The translations under genes were made by a program, and so were the position numbers. Below are positions 34,061 through 42,888 of a DNA stretch of 56,324 nt, piece after piece. The notes beneath the pieces were generated by a model, which saw nothing but the letters and a program-made list of their open reading frames with translations, was not told where the DNA came from and searched no databases. The DNA comes from Eubacterium sp. (GTDB lineage Bacteria; Bacillota; Clostridia; Peptostreptococcales; Anaerovoracaceae), in NCBI GenBank assembly GCA_021769965.1, contig JAETRU010000018.1:1-56324 (forward strand). Direction: 5' to 3'. How positions within the stretch are numbered: the stretch's first letter is position 1; each line of letters starts with the position of its first letter.

Positions 34061-34115
34061 AATATTTCTTACAGTATATCGGCATACCGACCCATTGTCA
34101 ATATCTATCTTACAG
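34061..34115 (-). promoter_or_regulatory. Promoter of the hipBA-like pair with flanking repeats
   Basis: On the minus strand TTGACA (34096-34101), 17 bases, TATACT (34073-34078). Two similar sequences, CTGTAAGATAGATATT (34100-34115) and CTGTAAGAAATATT (34061-34074), flank and overlap the promoter boxes. A near-palindrome TCGGTATGCCGA fills the spacer. These are candidate autorepressor sites. Confidence 0.7.
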
Positions 34116-34167
34116 AAAACAGCTTCCCGCGTTTCCGGGAAGACAGCCTTCTGCGCGGACAAAAATA

Positions 34168-34196
34168 TTGTAAACCTTCCGGTATTGTGTTACCAT
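34168..34196 (+). promoter_or_regulatory. Promoter of the radical SAM gene
   Basis: TTGTAA (34168-34173), 17 bases, TACCAT (34191-34196). The boxes and the following bases closely match the pucR promoter. Confidence 0.55.
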
Positions 34197-34249
34197 AGCG
34201 GCAGGAAGCAATAAAGAGCACCCAAAATTCTTTGAAGGAGTCCTTACCT

Positions 34250-35140
34250 ATGCCACATTATCAGATCATCTCCTGTAAATCCGCCCTTAACAGGATCAAC
34301 AGCAGATATCTTCCCTTTCACTGGGATCTCAATATCTATCGTGGCTGCGCCCACCGCTGCCAGTACTGTTACGCCCTGTACACCCACGACTATATGGACG
34401 ACCACCGCTTTTTTGATACCATCTACATCAAAAAGAACGCTACAGACAGGCTGGCGCTGGAACTGGCAAAGCCGTCGTGGAAACGGGAGGTCGTCAACAT
34501 CGGCGGTATCACCGACAGCTACCAGCCCATTGAAGCAGAACAAAAAATAATGCCGGATGTCCTGCGCCTTCTCATCCGCTACAAGACACCCTGCATTATT
34601 TCTACTAAATCTGATCTGATCCTGCGTGATTTTGATCTTCTGGATCAGCTGTCCCGAATCACTTATGTCAACGTAGCCGCAACCATCACCACTACAGACG
34701 AAGCGCTGCGTCAAAAACTGGAGCCGGGCGGCGTGCCTTCGGCGCGGCGTTTTGAAATGCTGAAAGCCTTTGAAAAAACCGAAGTTTCCACAGGCGTTCA
34801 TATGATGCCCATCGTACCGCTGCTTACAGACAGCAGAGAAAATCTGGAGGCTGTCTATGCTGGCGACAAAACGGCCGGCGTGGACTATCTGCTGCCGGGA
34901 CTTCTGAATCTGAAAGGCAGGACACGCCAGAACTTCTTTGACTTTCTGCACCGGGAATTCCCGCAGCATATGGACTATTTCCTGCTGCTCTATGGCAGAG
35001 GCGATCTGGACAAAGAATATCGCCAGTCCTTTTACAAGAAACTCCATGCCGTCAAAACAAAGTACGGCATCCCTTCTATGCACAGACCGCCGGAAGCCGC
35101 GGCTGAATCTGAGGACGGTCAGCAGCTGTCCCTGTTTTGA
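34250..35140 (+). CDS. Radical SAM protein (SPL-like family)
   Basis: A 296-residue radical SAM protein with the iron-sulfur motif CAHRCQYC (C-x3-C-x2-C) near residue 35, in the sequence WDLNIYRGCAHRCQYCYA typical of the spore-photoproduct-lyase-like group. An internal IISTKSDLILRD stretch also fits. The specific reaction is unknown for this group. The first in-frame start is a TTG inside the ribosome site; the ATG at 34250 after AAGGAG is chosen. It diverges from the hipBA-like pair and has its own promoter. Confidence 0.82.
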   Translation: MPHYQIISCKSALNRINSRYLPFHWDLNIYRGCAHRCQYCYALYTHDYMDDHRFFDTIYIKKNATDRLALELAKPSWKREVVNIGGITDSYQPIEAEQKIMPDVLRLLIRYKTPCIISTKSDLILRDFDLLDQLSRITYVNVAATITTTDEALRQKLEPGGVPSARRFEMLKAFEKTEVSTGVHMMPIVPLLTDSRENLEAVYAGDKTAGVDYLLPGLLNLKGRTRQNFFDFLHREFPQHMDYFLLLYGRGDLDKEYRQSFYKKLHAVKTKYGIPSMHRPPEAAAESEDGQQLSLF

Positions 35141-35172
35141 CCTGTATTTACAGGCTCGGATCCCACACAAAA

Positions 35173-35191
35173 GGGCGGCCAGAGGCCGCCC
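35173..35191. terminator. GC-rich terminator between radical SAM and YfcC genes
   Basis: A perfect 8-bp stem GGGCGGCC-AGA-GGCCGCCC. On the minus strand it is followed by TTTTG, so it most likely ends the YfcC operon; on the plus strand it is 32 bases after the radical SAM stop. Confidence 0.7.
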
Positions 35192-35271
35192 GGTTTCGCA
35201 TGGCAAAACTGCCATTCCAGTTTATGATTTGTAACTAAAGTTGACTTCTAACAAATGCCCGTCTAAAACGA

Positions 35272-36690
35272 TCAGCCGCCGAAGTTGATAGCTACACCAA
35301 TGAAGATCAGAACGATCTGTACGCAAATGAGGAGGCCGAACAGCTTGAAGGCCAGCTTCCACCACTTGTCAAGAGGAACTCCTGCCAGACCACTGACAAC
35401 AGCAGCATATGCTGTAGGCCAGATAATGTTAGACAGACCGTCACCAAACTGGTAAGCAAGTATTGCTATCTCTCTGTTGAGTCCGATCAGATCTGCCACC
35501 GGAGCCATGATCGGCATAGAAACGGCAGCCTGTCCGGAACCGGATGGAATGAAGAAATTCAAAAGCGTCTGGATAAACAGCATGAATACTGCGGATATAG
35601 CCAGCGGCATGTGGGAAAGCGGAACAGTCAGACCGTTTACAACAGTATCGATGATACCGCCTTCGGTAAGCACCAGCTTAACACCACGTGCGATACCTAC
35701 CATCAGCGCAGCTGTACACGCATCCTTAAATCCTTCTGCAAGCATCTCACCGATCTTGTTGAGATTCCATCTCATGATGATAGCCACGACGATGGCCATG
35801 ATGAGAAATACTGCGCAGATCTGTGAGAAATACCATCCGTATTTAATGGTGCCGAAAATGACGATACCGATCGTAGCAACCAGGGTTAATATTACCAGCT
35901 TCTGCTGGGTGCCAAATCTCATCTCTTCGATATTCGCCGCATTTTCAGAAGTGACCATATCCTGGAGCTTCGTTCCATAGAGATAGGATTTCTTCGGATC
36001 ATCCTTAACTTTTGATGCGTAGCGCATGATAAATGCACTGGCTACGATCAGCATAGCCATATGGCAGATAAACCGGAATCCCATGCCTGACATGTATGTA
36101 ACTTCAGCGATTCCCTGTGCTACACCGACGGTAAACGGATTCATCATAGCGCCCGCATAGCCGATACCAGCACCGAAAGCTATAACAGCCAGACCGACCA
36201 GCGCGTCATATCCCATGCCCGTATAAACAGCAGCGAAGATAGGAATGAACGGCAGCCATTCTTCAAACATACCTATTGTAGAAGAAGCAATTCCGACCAG
36301 GAACATGAAAATAGGAATCGTAATAAGAGAGCTCTTACCCTTGAAAACCTTCAGCAGCACAGCTACAGCGCCGTCAAATGCACCGGATTTGGTGACAAAG
36401 GAGACACCTGCGAACGTGATAAATACAAGGAACGCGATATCTGCCGCGTCGAGCATTCCTTCATAGATCAGCTCAAACATCCTGAATGGTCCTACCGGTG
36501 TAGCTTCCACCGAGTGCCAGGTTCCGGCAACGGCTACGCTTCTTCCGTCGGCATTTTCCACATAATCAAATGCGCCTGCAGGAATGATCCATGTGAGGAT
36601 CGTACATAACACTATGATTCCAAATAAGATAATAAATACGTGTGGGACATTGAACTTTTTCTTTTCCCCGATTTTAGGTCCACTACTCAT
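35272..36690 (-). CDS. YfcC-family transporter (C4-dicarboxylate/basic amino acid carrier type)
   Basis: A 472-residue membrane protein with about 11-12 helices of the YfcC/DcuC group. Family sequence: FNVPHVFIILFGIIVLCTILTWIIPAGAF at the N-terminus, GMFEEWLPFIPI, MMNPFTVGVAQGIAEV and IPSGSGQAAVSMPIMAPVADL, where the Ser/Gly-rich turn is typical of ion-coupled carriers. It follows an M20 deacylase gene by 48 bases, so it may import the substrate or export the product of that enzyme. Ribosome site AGGAGG precedes the ATG. Confidence 0.82.
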   Translation of the reverse strand: MSSGPKIGEKKKFNVPHVFIILFGIIVLCTILTWIIPAGAFDYVENADGRSVAVAGTWHSVEATPVGPFRMFELIYEGMLDAADIAFLVFITFAGVSFVTKSGAFDGAVAVLLKVFKGKSSLITIPIFMFLVGIASSTIGMFEEWLPFIPIFAAVYTGMGYDALVGLAVIAFGAGIGYAGAMMNPFTVGVAQGIAEVTYMSGMGFRFICHMAMLIVASAFIMRYASKVKDDPKKSYLYGTKLQDMVTSENAANIEEMRFGTQQKLVILTLVATIGIVIFGTIKYGWYFSQICAVFLIMAIVVAIIMRWNLNKIGEMLAEGFKDACTAALMVGIARGVKLVLTEGGIIDTVVNGLTVPLSHMPLAISAVFMLFIQTLLNFFIPSGSGQAAVSMPIMAPVADLIGLNREIAILAYQFGDGLSNIIWPTAYAAVVSGLAGVPLDKWWKLAFKLFGLLICVQIVLIFIGVAINFGG

Positions 36691-36738
36691 AAAAAACCTC
36701 CTTTTCTTTCTTAATTCAAAGAATCAATCACAAACTGG

Positions 36739-37818
36739 TTACTCAGTGCAGAGTTTTTTGATCATATTTATATATATCTCTGAAGCTTTTTCCAGAGAAT
36801 CTGCATTGACATGTTCATTGGCTTCGTGAGCTGTCATAGGTCCGGGACCGAGTATTACCCGGTCGCCTTCAAAGAACGAAGCTTCTGTAATTCCGAAAAA
36901 CGGTTTTCCTTCTTTACCGCTCAGCGCCTCGTATTCCCCTACAAGCTCGCCACGGTTCTGGAAGGACGGAATATCATTGATGATGACATAGGACCCGTCA
37001 AGACCTTCCATGGCCTTATCCACAGTCTCTCTGATGATCGGATACTCGGCTTCCGAGTCGCAGATACGGAAGTCAAGATACACCGTGGTCTTATCCGGCA
37101 CTTTGTTGATGGATGTGCCGCCGTTTATGATCCCTATGTTCATGGTCGGATACGGAACATCAAAGAACGGGCTTGGCGTTTTGCGCAGCTCTTCCTCAAA
37201 GTCCAGCATCCGGTTCAGAAAGCGCACCGCGTTTTTATTGGAATTCTTCCCGTCGATAGGCGTGCTGGAGTGGGTCGTAACGCCGGTAAAGGTAAAGATA
37301 TATTCCAGCAGACCCTTTGATCCGATCATAGGGACCAGATCTGTCGGTTCCGCGACCAGAACGTGCGCCGGAAAATCTACGCCGGCCTCTACCAGATCCT
37401 TGATGCCGCCGAACAGGATCTCTTCATCGTACGTGCAGTACACTTTCAGACCTCTCTTCAGCCGGGGCAGGTCAGTATTTGCAATTGCCGCAAGGAACGC
37501 CGCAATGCCGCCTTTCATATCGCAGGCACCCAGGCCGTACAGTTCTCCATCCATTTCCGTCAGCACGAAAGGATCTGTCGTCCACCCTTCAGTAATGTCG
37601 ACAGTATCTGTATGCCCGAGGAATCCGATTGCAGGATCTTCACCGTACTGCGCGATCAGGACCTCCTTCTCCGTGGTGTCGTTCTTCTGGCGTTTCACGT
37701 CAAATCCAAGACCGGCAAGAAAATCTCCGATATAATTCATGATCAGATCATTATCCTTATCGGCAATGGTATTGATGGCCACAAGATCTTTCAATATTTC
37801 TTTTGCAGTCACTTTCAC
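36739..37818 (-). CDS. M20-family deacylase/peptidase (ArgE/DapE type)
   Basis: A 359-residue zinc-dependent deacylase. Metal and catalytic motifs are GFLGHTDTVD, GLGACDMKGG and TYDEEILFGG; a dimerisation lid follows. It resembles acetylornithine deacetylase and succinyl-diaminopimelate desuccinylase, but the exact substrate is not clear and it clusters with a transporter rather than with biosynthetic genes, so a catabolic deacylase is equally possible. The start codon is GTG, seven bases after AAGGAAGG. Confidence 0.8.
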   Translation of the reverse strand: MKVTAKEILKDLVAINTIADKDNDLIMNYIGDFLAGLGFDVKRQKNDTTEKEVLIAQYGEDPAIGFLGHTDTVDITEGWTTDPFVLTEMDGELYGLGACDMKGGIAAFLAAIANTDLPRLKRGLKVYCTYDEEILFGGIKDLVEAGVDFPAHVLVAEPTDLVPMIGSKGLLEYIFTFTGVTTHSSTPIDGKNSNKNAVRFLNRMLDFEEELRKTPSPFFDVPYPTMNIGIINGGTSINKVPDKTTVYLDFRICDSEAEYPIIRETVDKAMEGLDGSYVIINDIPSFQNRGELVGEYEALSGKEGKPFFGITEASFFEGDRVILGPGPMTAHEANEHVNADSLEKASEIYINMIKKLCTE

Positions 37819-37859
37819 ACATTCCTTCCTTAATTAAAAGATAAACCTTCCTCTTTATT

Positions 37860-37888
37860 ATTATACAGCACAGCCCCCTTATTCACAA
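37860..37888 (-). promoter_or_regulatory. Promoter of the M20/YfcC operon
   Basis: On the minus strand TTGTGA (37883-37888), 17 bases, TATAAT (37860-37865), with TG one base ahead of the -10 box. Confidence 0.7.
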
Positions 37889-37982
37889 CAATCACTTTGT
37901 CGAAAAACTCAATTATATTGCGCAAAATATCATTTTATTGCTTTCAGAACTGTGTTGAATATCCTTTACAAACAAAAAAATT

Positions 37983-38831
37983 TCAGCCCTTTCTTGCCGC
38001 CACGATCTCCCCTTCTACGGTGATCTCCGTGACCACGGACAGATCCAGCGAGCCTTTCTCCACGTCAAACAGAAGCGGCGTCATCCGTATCAGGTCTTCC
38101 AGCAGCGCGCCGCTTACCGGCAGCGTTTTCGACACGGTAAAACGCTTCACCAGCTCAAACCTTTCCAGAAAATAATCCAGAACCTCTTCATTGGAATAAT
38201 CCTTGTGGCGAAGCTGCTTTGACGCTGCCTCCCGCAGCTGTCTCATATGGCCCGCGCCGGGGATCACTTTCACCACCAGGCCGTCATCAGCCAGGATACG
38301 CTGAAATTCACCGTAATTCGCCGGCGTGAACACGTCCAGTATGCAGTCTGCCATCCCGTCCTTTACCGGAATATTGGTGATATCCGCCACCATCCATTTG
38401 ACCGGCGCGTCGCTTTTTGCCGCTGTCTTCACCGCGTCGGCGGCAATGTCAAAGGCCAGCAACTGCACGTTTTCCCCGCCCAGCCGCCGTGACAGAGCCA
38501 GACTGTAAAAGCCCTCTCCGCAGCCTGCGTCCACCACAGCCGCTCCGGCACCGCGGTCTTTGATACTGCCGCGTACCGTTTCGATCACCCCGTCTACGAT
38601 GTGATCGTAGTATCCTGCCTCAAAGATCCTGCGGCGGCAGTTAAAAAACTCCCTGTCATAGCCCTTCATCGGCTTTGACGCCTGCAGAAAGTTGACATAG
38701 CCCTTTGATGAAATATCAAAGCGATGCTCCTTTTTGCATACGAGCCCTCCGGCGTGAAAGCGGATCTTCTTGCCGCAGACAGGGCACTGCAGCAGATTTT
38801 TTACATCGTAAAACTTGTCTATTTTGTTCAT
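37983..38831 (-). CDS. rlmA: 23S rRNA (guanine-N1)-methyltransferase, RlmA type
   Basis: A 282-residue SAM-dependent methyltransferase. The N-terminal zinc finger (LLQCPVCGKKI ... LVCKKEHRFD) and the following GYVNFLQASKPMKGYD are characteristic of RlmA, which methylates G745 or G748 of 23S rRNA. The SAM loop is VVDAGCGEGFYSLAL. In some Gram-positive bacteria the RlmA(II) form affects tylosin sensitivity; sequence alone does not separate the types. It lies 54 bases downstream of cls. Confidence 0.85.
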   Translation of the reverse strand: MNKIDKFYDVKNLLQCPVCGKKIRFHAGGLVCKKEHRFDISSKGYVNFLQASKPMKGYDREFFNCRRRIFEAGYYDHIVDGVIETVRGSIKDRGAGAAVVDAGCGEGFYSLALSRRLGGENVQLLAFDIAADAVKTAAKSDAPVKWMVADITNIPVKDGMADCILDVFTPANYGEFQRILADDGLVVKVIPGAGHMRQLREAASKQLRHKDYSNEEVLDYFLERFELVKRFTVSKTLPVSGALLEDLIRMTPLLFDVEKGSLDLSVVTEITVEGEIVAARKG

Positions 38832-38885
38832 CTACATTCTCCCTGCCGTTTTGCGCCGGCATTTCCTTTGACTACAGCGTATGCC

Positions 38886-40421
38886 CTACAGCAGAGGGCT
38901 CAGTACCCGCAGCAGGCTGTCCACCAGCAGACCGAAAAAGCCCCGGCGGCAGTCTTTCTGCCGGATCTCCTTTGACAGCGCAAAGACGTCGTTACAGTCT
39001 TTCTTCAGGTCATAGAGAGCCTGGCAGCCGATGAGCAGGGTCCCGCACTCAAAGTGCAGAAACAGGCTCCGGTAATCCATATTGATCGTTCCCACTACGC
39101 CGATCCTGTCATCTGACAGATAGCTCTTCGCGTGTATAAAGCCCGGCGTGTATTCATAGATCCTGACGCCCGCCTTCATCAGAGGCCGGTAATAGGAGCG
39201 GGTCAGCCGGAAGATCGTCTTCTTGTCCGGTATGGCGGGAGTGACGATGCGCACGTCCACGCCCCGCTTCGCCGCCAGCTCCAGAGAGGTCTTCATCTCG
39301 TTGTCGATAATCAGATAAGGCGTGAATATATATACATAATCTTCTGCCTGGCTGAGTATCTCCAGATAAACATTTTCCCCGATATTCTCATCGTCCAGCG
39401 GGGAATCAGCATAGGGCTGGATGATACCGTCGCTGCCGAACTCGTCGGGATGATGAACGTGAGGCCGGAAAGGCCGGTAGTCCTCTTCCGTCGGCCGGAA
39501 GGAATTCCACATCTTCAGAAACATGACTGTAAAGTTCCAGACAGCATGTCCGCAGATGCGTATGCCGGTATCCTTCCAGTGGCCAAACCGGCTGATCCGG
39601 TTGATATATTCATCTGCCAGATTGAAACCGCCGGAATAGGCGATATAGCCGTCCACCACCAGGATCTTCCTGTGATCCCTGTTGTTATAGACCAGAGAAG
39701 CGAAAGGCTTCAGCGGGTTAAACGCCAGTATCTTGACGCCCTCTTCCCGCAGCCTCGCGGCCTCACGCCAGGAGAAGGTGTTAATGCTGCCCAGATCGTC
39801 ATAGATCAGACGCACGTCGACGCCGGCTCTTGCTTTTCTCGTCAGGACCTCAGCGATGGAGGACCACATCTCCCCTTCGGAAATGATAAAATACTCCATA
39901 AAGATAAAATGCTCCGCGCCTTCCAGATCAGCAAGCATGTCCGGATAGGCGTCATCACCCAGAGCATAGTAGCGGCTGGTCGTATCAGTCCACGCCGGAT
40001 ACGGCCCCCTCTTTCCTATATAATTGACTGTATTCAGAAGCCGGGTGCCCATGATCTCTCCCAGGTCCTCTTCCTGCACCAGATTGTCATTCTGCCGTCT
40101 GTCTACCACGTCGATCTTCCGTTTGAGAGACTTTGAAGGTCTCTTGTTTCCGAAGAAAACGTACATGGTGACGCCCAGCACCGGCAGAAGACAGACCAGA
40201 AGGATCCAGCCCATCTTATACGCCGGATTATCATCACGCCAGACGATAAACAGACACATCAGCGCCGCGCTGGCGATAAACAGCAGATAGATCCAGATAG
40301 CGTAGTTGGCAAGGCGCAGAAACATCAGGCCCAGCCATCCCATCTGCACCAGTATCAGGAATACCGTGATCGTAAGCCTGTTAAAAACCTTGTTGAAACC
40401 TTTTGCCAGTGTTGATTTCAT
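38886..40421 (-). CDS. cls: Cardiolipin synthase
   Basis: A 511-residue phospholipase-D-superfamily enzyme that condenses phosphatidylglycerol into cardiolipin at the membrane. Two N-terminal hydrophobic segments (residues ~13-60) precede two HKD motifs: HRKILVVDGYIAYSGGFN and HAKSYLSDDRIGVVGTINMD. The PLDNc domain GNKRPSK lies between. Full length for the family. Ribosome site GGAAAGGGA precedes the ATG. Confidence 0.92.
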   Translation of the reverse strand: MKSTLAKGFNKVFNRLTITVFLILVQMGWLGLMFLRLANYAIWIYLLFIASAALMCLFIVWRDDNPAYKMGWILLVCLLPVLGVTMYVFFGNKRPSKSLKRKIDVVDRRQNDNLVQEEDLGEIMGTRLLNTVNYIGKRGPYPAWTDTTSRYYALGDDAYPDMLADLEGAEHFIFMEYFIISEGEMWSSIAEVLTRKARAGVDVRLIYDDLGSINTFSWREAARLREEGVKILAFNPLKPFASLVYNNRDHRKILVVDGYIAYSGGFNLADEYINRISRFGHWKDTGIRICGHAVWNFTVMFLKMWNSFRPTEEDYRPFRPHVHHPDEFGSDGIIQPYADSPLDDENIGENVYLEILSQAEDYVYIFTPYLIIDNEMKTSLELAAKRGVDVRIVTPAIPDKKTIFRLTRSYYRPLMKAGVRIYEYTPGFIHAKSYLSDDRIGVVGTINMDYRSLFLHFECGTLLIGCQALYDLKKDCNDVFALSKEIRQKDCRRGFFGLLVDSLLRVLSPLL

Positions 40422-40471
40422 AATCTATAAATCCCTTTCCTTTGCAGCATACATTTTTTCATCCTGATGGC

Positions 40472-40503
40472 AAAAGGCCCGGATCGTTATAATCCGAGGC
40501 CTT
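40472..40503 (-). terminator. Terminator overlapping the end of the ornithine cyclodeaminase gene
   Basis: On the minus strand the last codons (GGCCTCGGAT) pair with ATCCGGGCC and are followed by TTTT. The stop codon TAA at 40487-40489 lies in the loop. Confidence 0.7.
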
Positions 40504-41578
40504 TACATACGTTGGTCATGAAGTCCTGTACGTTAGTGACAATACCCTTGGCAGAAAGACTGCCCCGGTCGCCCAGTTTGTTGGCGGCAAATTCGGATGT
40601 ATCCACCATATAGAAGTAGACCGGTCTGATCGTACCGTCAGCGAGGACCCGATAAGTCGGCGTCATATTTCCTGTGGCGATGGTATGCAGCACCGTAGCC
40701 ATGCCGATGACTGTAGTAGCCTTCCTCACATGGGACCGGATCGTGTCCTGCCCCACATAAGTGTGCTCATATACCTCAGGCAGCGGTCCGTCATCGCGGA
40801 TCGACCCGTTGAGAACGAAAGGCACATCGCATTTGACGCAGGCACGGATAATGCCGTCCTGTATGCCCTCCTTTTCAATAAAGGTCGGGATGGATCCGTG
40901 TGTATTGATACAGTTGATGGTATCCAGATGATTGTAATGTCCGTCCATATGAGGCGTCTGGTTGCGGATATCCATGCCTAAAGCGGTGCCCAGATAGCCT
41001 CCCTCCAGGTCATGGGTGGCCAGTGCGTTGCCCGCCAGCAAAGCGCTGACATAACCGTTTTCCACCAGTCTGGCAAAGCATTCCCTGGCGCCGGCGTCAA
41101 AGGAGCAGGCCGGCCCCAGAACCCATACCACATAGCCTCCGTGGGTCCGCTCATACTGCAGCAGTTCGATCAGCTGCTGGTAATCATGGCTGAAGCCGGT
41201 CTCGCGGCTCCGGCTCTGGCGGAAACCAAAAGTGGCGGCTTTGGCCTGTTCTCCCTTTTCAAAGCAGTCGGCGTGAACATATATACCCTCTTCACAATCC
41301 TCCGTGCGGCCTACCACTACCTGATCTCCCTGCTTCAGGTTGCGGAACTCCCTCACGTGGATCTTTCCGTTTTCAAAGACCGGTACGCAGTCCATACGGC
41401 TGTCCTCTGCCAGATACCACTTTCCGCCTACTTTGAAGTATTCAGGAAAGATGGAGGTGGCGTGAAAGCCTTTCGGCGCGGCTTTGTCCACCGGCGCCGC
41501 CAGCAGCTTTGCGTTAGGCGCTTTGACGAATTTCTCCTGAGAGAAATCCGGTTCAATATATTTCGGTAATTTAAACAT
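40487..41578 (-). CDS. Archaeal-type ornithine cyclodeaminase (LOR/SDH-domain protein)
   Basis: A 363-residue protein matching the LOR/SDH conserved region found in the archaeal ornithine cyclodeaminase group (ornithine to proline and ammonia). Diagnostic stretches are GYVSALLAGNALATHDLEGGYLGT, VPFVLNGSIRDDGPLPEV and VIGMATVLHTIATGNMTP. The better-known bacterial mu-crystallin-type enzyme is unrelated. A TTG start six codons upstream lies within the ribosome site; ATG at 41578 after GGAGAG is preferred. It stands 20 bases downstream of serS. With the decarboxylase and agmatinase at the other end of the window it points to active arginine/ornithine use. Confidence 0.8.
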   Translation of the reverse strand: MFKLPKYIEPDFSQEKFVKAPNAKLLAAPVDKAAPKGFHATSIFPEYFKVGGKWYLAEDSRMDCVPVFENGKIHVREFRNLKQGDQVVVGRTEDCEEGIYVHADCFEKGEQAKAATFGFRQSRSRETGFSHDYQQLIELLQYERTHGGYVVWVLGPACSFDAGARECFARLVENGYVSALLAGNALATHDLEGGYLGTALGMDIRNQTPHMDGHYNHLDTINCINTHGSIPTFIEKEGIQDGIIRACVKCDVPFVLNGSIRDDGPLPEVYEHTYVGQDTIRSHVRKATTVIGMATVLHTIATGNMTPTYRVLADGTIRPVYFYMVDTSEFAANKLGDRGSLSAKGIVTNVQDFMTNVCKGLGL

Positions 41579-41598
41579 TTCTATCTTTCTCTCCAAAT

Positions 41599-42888
<1,290 letters not shown>

